The position numbers and the translations under genes are program-made. A DNA stretch of 64,000 bases from JBBKXJ01 sp037969395 (lineage in GTDB: Bacteria; Pseudomonadota; Gammaproteobacteria; Pseudomonadales; JAUIET01): NCBI GenBank assembly GCA_037969395.1, contig JBBKXJ010000018.1:81665-145664 (forward strand), written 5' to 3'. How positions within the stretch are numbered: the stretch's first letter is position 1; every line of letters begins with the position of its first letter. The notes below the pieces were generated by a model. The model had not been told where the DNA came from. It was given only the letters and a program-made list of their open reading frames with translations, and did no database searches. Positions 9,188-18,292 of this stretch are shown here, one piece after another.

Positions 9188-9595
9188 ATGGCAGCAAGCA
9201 GAGGCCGAAATACAGAAGAACAAAGCGGCGCGATAGATCTGACACCGATGCTCGATGTGGTGTTTATCATGTTGATCTTTTTTATCGTCACCGCCTCGTT
9301 TGTCAAAGAGGCCGGTATTCAGGTGATGAAGCCGCAGGCGGTGATGGCTGAAAAGATTCCCAACGCCAAAATTCTGATTGCGGTCAGCAGCAATAACGAG
9401 CTGTGGATCGATAAGAACCGCATCGACAAGCGCCAGGTGAAAGCCAACATCGAGCGCTTACTGGCGGAGAACCCTAAAGGAGCGGTAGTGGTACAGGCTG
9501 ATTTAGAATCTAATGCTGAAACTGTCGCCCTGGTGCTCGACGCGGCGCGCGATGCGGGTGCGAGCGACATTAAGCTATCCAGCGATATCCTGTGA
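9188..9595 (+). CDS. exbD: ExbD-like biopolymer transport protein
   Basis: 135 residues: short cytoplasmic N-terminus, one membrane span carrying the proton-carrying aspartate (DLTPMLDVVFIMLIFFIV) and a small periplasmic domain ending in the usual repeat region (VQADLESNAETVALVLDAARDAG). It is the partner of ExbB and TonB in energy transduction. Confidence 0.92.
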   Translation: MAASRGRNTEEQSGAIDLTPMLDVVFIMLIFFIVTASFVKEAGIQVMKPQAVMAEKIPNAKILIAVSSNNELWIDKNRIDKRQVKANIERLLAENPKGAVVVQADLESNAETVALVLDAARDAGASDIKLSSDIL

Positions 9596-9608
9596 GAGGA
9601 GTGAAGTC

Positions 9609-10211
9609 ATGACTGCGATAAGAATAGCTATCGGTCTGCCGCTTGCTGCCCTGGTCACCTTTGCACTGTTTTTTCTGATGCACTCGTTGATCTTTATGGC
9701 TGATAAGTCGCTGAATGAAGGGCCGCAAAAGAAAATGGCAGATATTTTTATGCCTGATACGCAAATTGAAGTTAACTTGAAAGATGCCAAGCCGGATAAG
9801 CCTGAAGACCCGGAAGAGCCGCCGCCGGATATGCCCAAGCCGGAAATGCAGGAGATGGAAATGACCGACACGGCCGTCAACATGGCGGCCCCGATAGACG
9901 CCAATGTAGAAATTGGCATGAACGGAGCCAGCGCGCAGGATGGCGAATTCCTGCCGATCGTCAAAGTGCAACCGATGTATCCCAACCGCGCTGCCAGTCG
10001 TGGTATCGAAGGCTACTGCACGGTGATGTATACAGTAACGGCAACTGGCACAACGCGCGATCCTGAGGTAACGGACTGCCCCAATTCGGTATTTGCCACT
10101 GCCTCGAAGAAAGCCGCGATGAAATTCAAGTATAAGCCCCGCGTGGTCGACGGCAAAGCGGTAGAAGTGCCGGGTGTACGCAACAAGTTTACTTATCAGC
10201 TTGATAAATAG
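9609..10211 (+). CDS. tonB: TonB-family energy transducer
   Basis: 200 residues: an N-terminal membrane anchor (about 7-30), an acidic proline-rich periplasmic linker (KPDKPEDPEEPPPDMPKPEM) and a C-terminal TonB domain with QPMYPNRAASRGIEGYCTV. It links the ExbB/ExbD motor to TonB-dependent receptors. ATG 9609 is preceded by GAGGAGTGAAG, a good ribosome site, so the longer reading from 9513 is rejected. The linker is short, as in TonB2 proteins. Confidence 0.93.
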   Translation: MTAIRIAIGLPLAALVTFALFFLMHSLIFMADKSLNEGPQKKMADIFMPDTQIEVNLKDAKPDKPEDPEEPPPDMPKPEMQEMEMTDTAVNMAAPIDANVEIGMNGASAQDGEFLPIVKVQPMYPNRAASRGIEGYCTVMYTVTATGTTRDPEVTDCPNSVFATASKKAAMKFKYKPRVVDGKAVEVPGVRNKFTYQLDK

Positions 10212-10227
10212 TTACAGGTCCAGGCAC

Positions 10228-11637
10228 ATGCAACAAGCAATGGTTTATCTACACACATCAGCTAAGTTAGCACTATTCGCCGTTATTACGATAGTAGTAA
10301 TGCAGTTGCTTGGCGCACTTGCCGTACCGTCGCAGGGCACACTAAGCCCAGGCTTCGGCTGGGTAAGTGCGGCAGACGATGACGAGCCACCGCCAGAGAA
10401 GACTAAAAAGACACAGGCCATCAGCGCGAAAGTGTATGAAAAGCTCGCCAAGGCCCAGGAAGAGGCGGAAGCAAAAAACTACGACGGTGCGCGCAAAGTA
10501 CTTGATTCACTCCGCAGAAGTCAGGGAGACAAGCTGAAAGGGTACGATGCGGCCAGCGTTTGGAACGTCTATGGTTTCATCTACTATTCGCAAGAGAAGT
10601 TTAAAGAAGCCATCGACTCTTACAAAAAAGTCGTTGCGCAGGAAGATATTCCCGATGCGCTTGAGCAGGGTACGAAATACACCATCGCGCAATTGCAGTT
10701 TGTCGTAGAGGATTACCCTGCAGCGGTTACGGCGTTAAAAGAATGGTTCAAGGTGGCGAGCAATCCTAGCCCCGACCCGTATATATTGTTGGGTCAGGCA
10801 TATTATCAAACACAGGATTACGACAACGCGCTGGCTGCTGTTGAGGAAGGCATGGCGGTGGCACGCAAGCGTGAAGCGAAACCAAAAGAGCATTGGTATT
10901 TACTACTGCGGGTGCTTTATTACGAAAAAAATGACTACAAGAAAACCGCCGAGGTATTGGAGACATTGGTTAAAGGTTGGCCCAAGCGGGAATATTGGGT
11001 GCAACTGGCAGGCATGTACGGCCAGTTGCAGCGTGAGGAAGACCAACTGCTGGCTATGGAAGCGGCGTATGTACAGGGTATGCTGACCAGGGAAGGCGAG
11101 TTGCTGAATATGGCTTATTTGTTCCTGGGTAGTGAAATGCCCTACAAGGCTGCTCGAGTGGTCGAAAAAGGAATTGCAGCGAAACAGATAAAGCCGACCT
11201 CCAAGAATCTTGAATTGCTGGGTAACTCATGGCGTCAGGCGCAACATGTCAAAGAGTCCATTTCAGCGCTTGAACAGGCGGCGCAAAAATCCGACAGCGG
11301 TGAACTATACTCGCGTCTGGCTGCGGTTTATCTCGATAATGAAGATTTCGCTAAATCTGTCGAGGCCGCTAACAAAGCTCTCCAAAAAGGCGGCGTAAAG
11401 CGCACAGACAACGTTTGGGTCGTCAAGGGCATGTCAGAGTTCAATCTGGACCGCTTAAAATCCGCAAGAGAGTCGTTCCGCAATGCGGGTAAGGACAAGC
11501 GCAGCAAAAAACTGTCCGCGCAATGGGTTGAGTATGTGGGCAGGGAGCAGGACCGGCGCGATCAACTCGCGAAAGATCTGCAAGATCTGCAACGAGTTAA
11601 AGATAAACTGGCCAAGCTGAAAGAAAAACAGGTCTAG
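10228..11637 (+). CDS. TPR-repeat protein of the TonB2 operon
   Basis: 469 residues with an N-terminal signal or anchor segment (about 10-32), then tandem tetratricopeptide repeats over most of the length (for example AASVWNVYGFIYYSQEKFKE and PYILLGQAYYQTQDYDNALA) and a Lys-rich coiled C-terminus. A TPR protein commonly closes TonB2/TtpC operons; its role is unproven and it probably scaffolds the complex in the periplasm. ATG 10228 is preferred over a GTG at 10174 that would lie inside tonB. Confidence 0.85.
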   Translation: MQQAMVYLHTSAKLALFAVITIVVMQLLGALAVPSQGTLSPGFGWVSAADDDEPPPEKTKKTQAISAKVYEKLAKAQEEAEAKNYDGARKVLDSLRRSQGDKLKGYDAASVWNVYGFIYYSQEKFKEAIDSYKKVVAQEDIPDALEQGTKYTIAQLQFVVEDYPAAVTALKEWFKVASNPSPDPYILLGQAYYQTQDYDNALAAVEEGMAVARKREAKPKEHWYLLLRVLYYEKNDYKKTAEVLETLVKGWPKREYWVQLAGMYGQLQREEDQLLAMEAAYVQGMLTREGELLNMAYLFLGSEMPYKAARVVEKGIAAKQIKPTSKNLELLGNSWRQAQHVKESISALEQAAQKSDSGELYSRLAAVYLDNEDFAKSVEAANKALQKGGVKRTDNVWVVKGMSEFNLDRLKSARESFRNAGKDKRSKKLSAQWVEYVGREQDRRDQLAKDLQDLQRVKDKLAKLKEKQV

Positions 11638-11672
11638 CCGCCCAAGAGCTATAGTCACTGATTCAAATCGCA

Positions 11673-11707
11673 GGGTGGATTACGTCGCAGCGCGGCTAAT
11701 CCATCCC
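11673..11707. terminator. Hairpin between the convergent TonB2 operon and ilvD
   Basis: GGGTGGATTA (11673-11682) pairs with TAATCCATCCC (11697-11707) with one bulge and a 14-nt loop. It lies between converging genes and has no strong T-run. Similar GGTGGATTA...TAATCCACC palindromes are common intergenic elements in bacteria, so it could be a terminator or a dispersed repeat. Confidence 0.5.
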
Positions 11708-11710
11708 ACA

Positions 11711-11730
11711 AATCAGCTACCTCGCTGATT
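11711..11730 (-). terminator. Small hairpin at the ilvD stop codon
   Basis: AATCAGC (11711-11717) and GCTGATT (11724-11730) form a 7-bp stem with a 6-nt loop. The stem overlaps the ilvD stop codon (11729-11731). It could act with the larger hairpin just downstream as a compound terminator. Confidence 0.35.
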
Positions 11731-13564
11731 AGTCAAAAAGATCCACGTTTCGCACCGCACCTTTGTCAGCGCTTGTCGTCAATATGGCGTAAGCTTTGAG
11801 GGCCGTTGATACTTTACGTGGTCGCGCATTCTTTGGCTGCCACGCCAGCGCGCCTTTATCATCTCTGCGCTTCGCCAGTTCAGCATCGCTGACCACCACA
11901 TCGATGCTGCGGTTGGGAATATTAATGCGAATCATATCGCCCTGTTGCACCAACGCAATGGCGCCACCAGCAGCGGCCTCGGGCGAGACGTGGCCGATTG
12001 ACAACCCGGAGGTACCACCCGAAAACCGACCATCGGTTAACAGCGCACACTGTTTGCCAAGCCCTTTCGACTTCAAATAGCTGGTTGGGTAAAGCATTTC
12101 CTGCATGCCCGGCCCCCCACGGGGCCCTTCATAACGTATGACGACTACGTCTCCTGCCTGCACCTGGTCGTTAAGAATATCGTCTACTGCCGCATCCTGA
12201 CTTTCGCAGATGTGGGCCGGCCCTTCGAAAATCCAGATGCTTTCATCGACGCCGGCCGTTTTCACTACGCAGCCGTCGACGGCGATGTTGCCATATAAAA
12301 CCGCGAGGCCACCTTCCTGGCTGTAAGCATTACCCAAACTGCGAATGCAGCCTTTTTCCCGATCCCGATCAAGACTTGACCAGCGCGTTGCCTGCGAGAA
12401 AGCCTGTTGCGTTGGTATGCCGGCGGGTCCGGCCTTGTAAAAAGTCTTCACCGCGTCGTCCTGTGTGCTAATGATATCCCAGTGCTGCAGGGCCGAGGCC
12501 ATCGTTTCGCTGTGTACGGTGGCGCACTCAGAGTGCAATAAACCGGCGCGGTTTAACTCGCCCAGTATAGCCATCACGCCGCCCGCCCGGTGTACGTCTT
12601 CCATATGATATTCGGGCGTACTTGGCGCGACTTTGCATAGTTGCGGGATTGTACGTGATAACCGATCTATATCCTGCATGCTGAAATCGACTTCGCCCTC
12701 CTGCGCGGCGGCCAGCAAATGCAATATGGTATTAGTCGAACCGCCCATTGCAATGTCCAGCATCATGGCATTTTCAAAGGCGTCGAAGTTGGCGATACTG
12801 CGCGGCAAAACGCCAGTATCATCCTGCTTGTAGAAACGATCGCACAACTCAACAATCGTTCGTCCGGCGCGCAGAAACAGTTGTTCACGGTCGGCATGAG
12901 TCGCCAGCATGCTGCCGTTGCCGGGCAGCGACAGACCCAGGGCCTCGGTCAGGCAGTTCATCGAGTTAGCGGTAAACATACCCGAGCAGGAACCACAGGT
13001 GGGGCAGGCGGAGCGTTCGTAGTCGTCTGCCATCTCATCCGAAACATTAGGATCAGCCGCCACGACCATCGCGTCGACCAGGTCGAGTTTATGCTCTGAC
13101 AGCTTGGTTTTGCCGGCTTCCATCGGCCCGCCGGATACGAAAATAGCGGGAATGTTGAGCCGCAGCGCAGCCATCAACATTCCTGGAGTGATTTTGTCGC
13201 AGTTAGATATACACACCAGCGCATCGGCGCAGTGAGCATTGGCCATATATTCCACCGAATCGGCGATGATCTCACGTGACGGCAGGCTATATAACATTCC
13301 GTCGTGGCCCATCGCGATGCCGTCGTCAACCGCGATGGTGTTGAATTCCTTGGCGACGCCACCGGCGCGCTCAATTTCACGCGCCACCAGTTGGCCCATA
13401 TCTTTTAGGTGCACATGGCCAGGCACAAACTGGGTGAACGAATTCGAGACGGCGATAATGGGCTTCTTGAAATCGTCGTCTTGCATGCCGGTGGCGCGCC
13501 ACAGTGCGCGTGCGCCGGCCATGTTACGACCATGAGTAGATGTTTTCGAACGATAGTCAGGCAT
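11729..13564 (-). CDS. ilvD: Dihydroxy-acid dehydratase
   Basis: A 611-residue iron-sulfur enzyme of branched-chain amino acid synthesis that dehydrates 2,3-dihydroxy acids to 2-oxo acids. Cluster cysteines are visible in CISNCDKITPGM and ACPTCGSCSGMFTANSMNC, and the C-terminal signature is TDGRFSGGTSGLSIGHVSPE. Length matches the E. coli enzyme. GGAG lies 6 nt before the ATG. It stands alone here; ilvE lies about 7.6 kb away on the other strand. Confidence 0.97.
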   Translation of the reverse strand: MPDYRSKTSTHGRNMAGARALWRATGMQDDDFKKPIIAVSNSFTQFVPGHVHLKDMGQLVAREIERAGGVAKEFNTIAVDDGIAMGHDGMLYSLPSREIIADSVEYMANAHCADALVCISNCDKITPGMLMAALRLNIPAIFVSGGPMEAGKTKLSEHKLDLVDAMVVAADPNVSDEMADDYERSACPTCGSCSGMFTANSMNCLTEALGLSLPGNGSMLATHADREQLFLRAGRTIVELCDRFYKQDDTGVLPRSIANFDAFENAMMLDIAMGGSTNTILHLLAAAQEGEVDFSMQDIDRLSRTIPQLCKVAPSTPEYHMEDVHRAGGVMAILGELNRAGLLHSECATVHSETMASALQHWDIISTQDDAVKTFYKAGPAGIPTQQAFSQATRWSSLDRDREKGCIRSLGNAYSQEGGLAVLYGNIAVDGCVVKTAGVDESIWIFEGPAHICESQDAAVDDILNDQVQAGDVVVIRYEGPRGGPGMQEMLYPTSYLKSKGLGKQCALLTDGRFSGGTSGLSIGHVSPEAAAGGAIALVQQGDMIRINIPNRSIDVVVSDAELAKRRDDKGALAWQPKNARPRKVSTALKAYAILTTSADKGAVRNVDLFD

Positions 13565-13649
13565 GGATAGGCTCCAGGCTAAAAGTCAGAGTAATGTTTT
13601 TTGTGCAAATCATGCGGTTAGCTGTCAAAAAAAGAATATTTTTGGCAGT

Positions 13650-14957
13650 CTAAACCTGTTTGCAAAGAACTTTGGAATTACGCTGCAAATTGTACAGCGA
13701 TTGCCGTTCCGGCGGCAGCGCGTCGATACTATTTGGTGCAAAACCTTGTTCCTGAAACCAGTGCGCCGCCTTGGTAGTTAGCGCGAATAGCATCGTCAAT
13801 TGTTGCTGTGCTGCGAGCGAATACAGATGCGCTAACAGCTTTTCGCCGCGCTGTGCACCACGGTAGTCGGGGTGAGTCACTACGCAGGCAACCTCGCCCG
13901 CATTGCTTGCCGGGTAGGCATATAGTGCAGCACAGGCAATAATGGCGTTTTCTCGTTCAACCACGGTGAAGCGGTAAATTTCGTCCTCCAGCTTCTCGCG
14001 CGATCGTTTCACTAAGGTGCCATCGGCTTCCAGCGGAGCGATCAGTTCAATGATGCCATTGATGTCGTCGATGCCGGCCTGCCGGGTCGTCTCAAACAGC
14101 TGCTGACTGACCAAAGTACCACTGCCGCGGCGGCTAAACAGCTCCTGTAACAGCGCGCCATTTTCCTCGCAGCTTATAATATGACTGCGTGCGACATTAT
14201 GCTCACAGGCATAAATAGCTTGCGCGAGCAGATATTTCAGGCCGCTTTCGGTCGAGTCAGTTTGCGCAACATTTTTAGCCGAATCGATATCAAGCTCGCG
14301 TACTAGCTGGCCTTGCTGATACAGCATTTCCTCTCGCTGAGCAAACAGAATCAGCTTATCAGCCGCAACGGCTACCGCTATTTTTGCAGCCAGCTCCTGC
14401 GCGCCAAGGTTAAACGTTTCCCCGGATGGCGAGTATCCTAACGGCGACAGCAACACAATATTATGTTGCGTCAGTTGATCACGCAGCCCGCTAGCATCAA
14501 TATTGCGTACTTCACCGGTGTGTTCGAAATCAACGCCGAACTGTATGCCTATGGGCTTGGCGCGAACAAAATTACCGCCTATCACGCGCACACTGTGGCC
14601 ACGCTGACTTGGCTGCGCGATACCGGCCGTCAACAGTGCTTCAATAGTGGCCCGTACCTGACCGACGCTGGCGATAACCTGCGGCAACGCCTGCTGATCG
14701 GTTATGCGTAGACCTTCAACCTGTCGCGCTTGTATGCCGCTGCGCTGCAGTTGGGCGCTGATTTGCGGTTTGGCGCCGTGGACGATTAACAGGCGTACGC
14801 CGAGACTGTGCAGCAGCACCAGGTCCTGCGCGATGTTGGCAAAATTTGCGTGCGCCACCGAAGCGCCGCTGATCGCCACCACAAAGGTCTTGCCACGGTG
14901 GGCATTGATGTAGGGCGACGCAGAACGAAACAGGTCGACGTAGTGAGGAGAGTCCAA
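13650..14957 (-). CDS. argA: N-acetylglutamate synthase
   Basis: 435 residues: amino-acid kinase-like arginine-sensing domain (about 1-290, with PYINAHRGKTFVVAISG) and a C-terminal GNAT acetyltransferase domain (about 300-430, with CVVTHPDYRGAQRGEKLLAH). It makes N-acetylglutamate, the first step of arginine synthesis. The start is TTG at 14957; no better upstream start exists before argE. It lies 15 bp downstream of argE and is probably co-transcribed with it. Confidence 0.95.
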   Translation of the reverse strand: MDSPHYVDLFRSASPYINAHRGKTFVVAISGASVAHANFANIAQDLVLLHSLGVRLLIVHGAKPQISAQLQRSGIQARQVEGLRITDQQALPQVIASVGQVRATIEALLTAGIAQPSQRGHSVRVIGGNFVRAKPIGIQFGVDFEHTGEVRNIDASGLRDQLTQHNIVLLSPLGYSPSGETFNLGAQELAAKIAVAVAADKLILFAQREEMLYQQGQLVRELDIDSAKNVAQTDSTESGLKYLLAQAIYACEHNVARSHIISCEENGALLQELFSRRGSGTLVSQQLFETTRQAGIDDINGIIELIAPLEADGTLVKRSREKLEDEIYRFTVVERENAIIACAALYAYPASNAGEVACVVTHPDYRGAQRGEKLLAHLYSLAAQQQLTMLFALTTKAAHWFQEQGFAPNSIDALPPERQSLYNLQRNSKVLCKQV

Positions 14958-14972
14958 TCTTTTTTCTCTATG

Positions 14973-16118
14973 CTAAAAACAAATACGCTGAATAAACTGC
15001 CGTAATAATTTCACGCAGGGGTCTATCTGCCCCAGGTCTATAAACTCGTCAGGCTGGTGCGCCTGATCAATCGACCCTGGTCCGAGCACAATAGTTTGCA
15101 TGCCAAGCTGTTGCAAAAACGGCGCCTCGGTAGCAAAGGCGACAGCCTCCGCACTGTGGCCGCTAAGTTTTTCCGCCATTATCACCAATTCGGAATCAGC
15201 CGGTTCGGCAAAAGCGGCGACCCCGTGCACCAGTGATTGCAGTTTAATCTCGATCTTCTGTTGTTCGGCCACTCGCTGCAGGCGTTGTGCCAGCGAATTA
15301 CGCACAGCGTCATTATTCATGCCCGGCAATAAGCGCATGTCAAACTGCAGTTCGCAGTAACCGCATATGCGATTGGGATTGTCACCACCGTGTATATGGC
15401 CCAGGTTTAGCGTTGGTGCGGCAGTTTTGAACGCCGGATTTATGTTTTCTGCCTGCAACTCAGCGCGAAAAGCCAGCAAATCGGCCATCACGTGATGCAT
15501 GGCATCGAGCGCATTATTACCCAGTGCTGGGTTGGACGAATGTCCCGACTGACCCTGCACCCGAATGCTCTCCATCATAATGCCCTTATGCATTCTGATC
15601 GGTCGCAAACCAGTAGGCTCGCCAATTATTGCGTGCCGAGCCAGTGGCGAGCCGCCGGCGGCAATTTCGCGTGCGCCGCTCATTGAGCTCTCTTCATCTG
15701 CCGTGGCTAAAACAATGAGTGGCCGTTTGAAATCACTTTTCCTAAATGTCCTGACTGCTTCAATGACTAGCGCGAAAAAACCTTTCATATCGCAGGTGCC
15801 GAGACCATAGAAGCGATTGTCTTGCTCTGTCAGTGTGAAAGGGTCACTGTTCCAGCGCCCCTCATCGAACGGTACCGTGTCGGTATGCCCCGCCAGCACT
15901 AGCCCGCCAGGTCCACTACCAAGTACTGCAACAAGATTAGCCTTATTGGCGTCGCTGGCTAACGGACGCACGTCGCAGTCGAATTCCAGCTCCGTCAGCC
16001 ATTCGGCCAATTGATTGATCACGGCTAAATTGCTGTGGTCCCACGTCGGGTTGACGCTGCTGATTGATGGCAGGCTGATCAGTTGACTGAACTGTGACTT
16101 AAGAGTTGGCAACGACAT
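14973..16118 (-). CDS. argE: Acetylornithine deacetylase
   Basis: A 381-residue M20 metallopeptidase-family enzyme that removes acetate from N-acetylornithine in the linear arginine pathway. Metal-site motifs are intact: GHTDTVPFD, GTCDMKGFFA, ATADEESSMSGA and GEPTGLRPIRMHKG. It is followed by argA in one transcription unit. Both genes of acetyl group entry and removal are therefore together. The divergent neighbour is a GspE-like gene. Confidence 0.95.
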   Translation of the reverse strand: MSLPTLKSQFSQLISLPSISSVNPTWDHSNLAVINQLAEWLTELEFDCDVRPLASDANKANLVAVLGSGPGGLVLAGHTDTVPFDEGRWNSDPFTLTEQDNRFYGLGTCDMKGFFALVIEAVRTFRKSDFKRPLIVLATADEESSMSGAREIAAGGSPLARHAIIGEPTGLRPIRMHKGIMMESIRVQGQSGHSSNPALGNNALDAMHHVMADLLAFRAELQAENINPAFKTAAPTLNLGHIHGGDNPNRICGYCELQFDMRLLPGMNNDAVRNSLAQRLQRVAEQQKIEIKLQSLVHGVAAFAEPADSELVIMAEKLSGHSAEAVAFATEAPFLQQLGMQTIVLGPGSIDQAHQPDEFIDLGQIDPCVKLLRQFIQRICF

Positions 16119-16366
16119 TTAAGACCATCATGAAGTCGTGAATTTCGTACAACATAGCTAAAAGCCAGCCAGTATGCCAGCTATAGAGTGATCGGTGCGT
16201 TATCACAGCGTGTTTACATTCCTCCCGCCTGCGCGATCAGCGATCAACGACTAGACTCAAAATAGAGCACGTTGCGTGCTCGCCGCCCTGATCCACAATG
16301 TACCGCGTGCGCACGGCGCACTCTACACGCTCAACGCATGTTGCTCAAATCGCCGCAGGAAATATC

Positions 16367-18157
16367 ATGTCACAACCCGTAAAAATGCCGCGTTCACTGG
16401 AAATGACCATTGATTTGCGTCGCCTGCTTGCCGATCTGCAGGAAGATGGCCGCATTGACCAGGCTGACGTTGATCGCCTGGTCGCCACCGGCCGTGACCG
16501 GCGGGAGGCCGCGCAGCATCCACTTAACTATGTGGCAGACCAACAGTTGGACGACCTGGCCCGCCCGGACACGCAGTTAAAGATCGACGCCCTGGTCGAA
16601 TGGTTAGGCCAGCGGGCGCAGCAGAACGTTGCGCATATTGACCCGCTAAAAATCGATGTGCAGGCGGTCACGCAGGTAATGTCTTACGCGTTTGCCCAAC
16701 GCCACCAGATTCTCGCGTTGCAGGTGAGTAATGACGAGGTGGTGATCGCCAGCGGGCAACCGTTCATAGCGCAGTGGGAATCGGATTTAGCTCACGTGTT
16801 GCGCAAATCTATTACGCGGGTGGTGGCCGACCCGGCTGACATCGCGCGTTATATGATCGAGTTCTATACGCTGGCACGGTCGGTTAGCGGCTATACGCAA
16901 GATGGCAAGAAATCCGGAGCGGGGCTCGCCAACCTCGAACAAATGCTGCAGCTGGGTCAGCTGAAGGAGCCGGATGCCAACGACCAGCACATAGTTAATA
17001 TTGTCGACTGGTTATTTCAGTACGCCTTCGAGCAGCGGGCCAGCGATATCCATATCGAGCCGCGGCGCGAGCAAGGCAACATACGCTTTCGCATCGATGG
17101 CGTGCTATGCCCGGTGTACGAACTGCCTATGCAGGTGGTCACCGCCGTGACCAGCCGCATCAAAATTCTGGGCCGTATGGATGTCGCTGAAAAACGTCGC
17201 CCGCAGGATGGCCGCCTGAAAACGGTTAGCCCCGACGGCAACGAAGTGGAGTTGCGACTGTCGACGCTGCCAACCGCATTCGGTGAAAAGCTGGTCATGC
17301 GTATTTTTGACCCGGACGTATTGCTGAAATCTTTTGCCGAACTGGGGCTGGCCAACGACGACTATGATCGTTGGAATGCCATGACGCGCACGCCACACGG
17401 TATTGTTTTGGTCACCGGTCCGACCGGCTCTGGTAAAACTACCACGCTGTATTCGACCTTGAAGCAGCTGTCCACACCTGATGTGAACGTCTGCACCATC
17501 GAAGATCCAATTGAAATGGTCGAACCCGCGTTCAATCAAATGCAAGTGCAACATAATATCGATCTTGACTTTGCCAGTGGTGTGCGAGCTCTGCTCAGGC
17601 AGGATCCTGACATCATTATGATTGGTGAAATTCGAGATCTTGAAACGGCAGAAATGGCGATTCAAGCGTCGCTAACGGGTCACCTGGTGTTATCTACGTT
17701 GCATACCAACGACAGCCCGACGGCAATTACGCGCTTGCTGGAACTTGGCGTGCCAGCGTATTTGATCAAGGCAACTTTGCTCGGCGTTATGGCGCAACGG
17801 CTGGTACGTACGCTATGCCAGCACTGTAAGGAAAAAGTCGATCTCGATGCATCGGCCTGGCAGCAAATGACCCAGCCGTGGAAGGTGAACGCACCGCAAC
17901 ATATGTATCAGCCGGTAGGCTGCCTGGAGTGTCGTAACAGTGGTTATCTCGGGCGCCAGGGTTTATACGAAGTCATGCCATTAAATGAAAATATCAAACA
18001 CCTGATCACTAACGATTGTGATATAGCGCAACTGCGCACCGCCAGTATGCGTGCCGGCATGCGCACGCTGCGGCTCAGCGGCGCGCAAAAAGTTGGCGCT
18101 GGCGATACCACCATTGCCGAAATAATGCGCGTCGCGCCAGCGCCTGACAACGGCTAG
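16367..18157 (+). CDS. Orphan GspE/PilB-family secretion ATPase
   Basis: A 596-residue type II secretion/type IV pilus assembly ATPase. Domains: N-terminal T2SSE-like region (about 1-180), then the ATPase with Walker A GPTGSGKTTT (Lys357), Walker B region QDPDIIMIGEIRDLETAEMA and a four-Cys zinc finger (CQHC...CLEC). ATG 16367 has a GCAGGA site 6 nt upstream, better than a start at 16298. No other secretion genes adjoin it. A similar lone ATPase gene lies near argA/argE in Pseudomonas aeruginosa, so this may be a conserved orphan of unknown job. Confidence 0.88.
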   Translation: MSQPVKMPRSLEMTIDLRRLLADLQEDGRIDQADVDRLVATGRDRREAAQHPLNYVADQQLDDLARPDTQLKIDALVEWLGQRAQQNVAHIDPLKIDVQAVTQVMSYAFAQRHQILALQVSNDEVVIASGQPFIAQWESDLAHVLRKSITRVVADPADIARYMIEFYTLARSVSGYTQDGKKSGAGLANLEQMLQLGQLKEPDANDQHIVNIVDWLFQYAFEQRASDIHIEPRREQGNIRFRIDGVLCPVYELPMQVVTAVTSRIKILGRMDVAEKRRPQDGRLKTVSPDGNEVELRLSTLPTAFGEKLVMRIFDPDVLLKSFAELGLANDDYDRWNAMTRTPHGIVLVTGPTGSGKTTTLYSTLKQLSTPDVNVCTIEDPIEMVEPAFNQMQVQHNIDLDFASGVRALLRQDPDIIMIGEIRDLETAEMAIQASLTGHLVLSTLHTNDSPTAITRLLELGVPAYLIKATLLGVMAQRLVRTLCQHCKEKVDLDASAWQQMTQPWKVNAPQHMYQPVGCLECRNSGYLGRQGLYEVMPLNENIKHLITNDCDIAQLRTASMRAGMRTLRLSGAQKVGAGDTTIAEIMRVAPAPDNG

Positions 18158-18292
18158 CATGCGCTACGCACACGCAGCACTACAAACCTGATCAATCTGC
18201 GCGTGCGCACTGCACGCCATAAAAAATTTTCGTTCGGGTTCAGGCTGGCCTTTCGCGCTACAATAAAGCTCCCATAACAATTGACCAAGACC

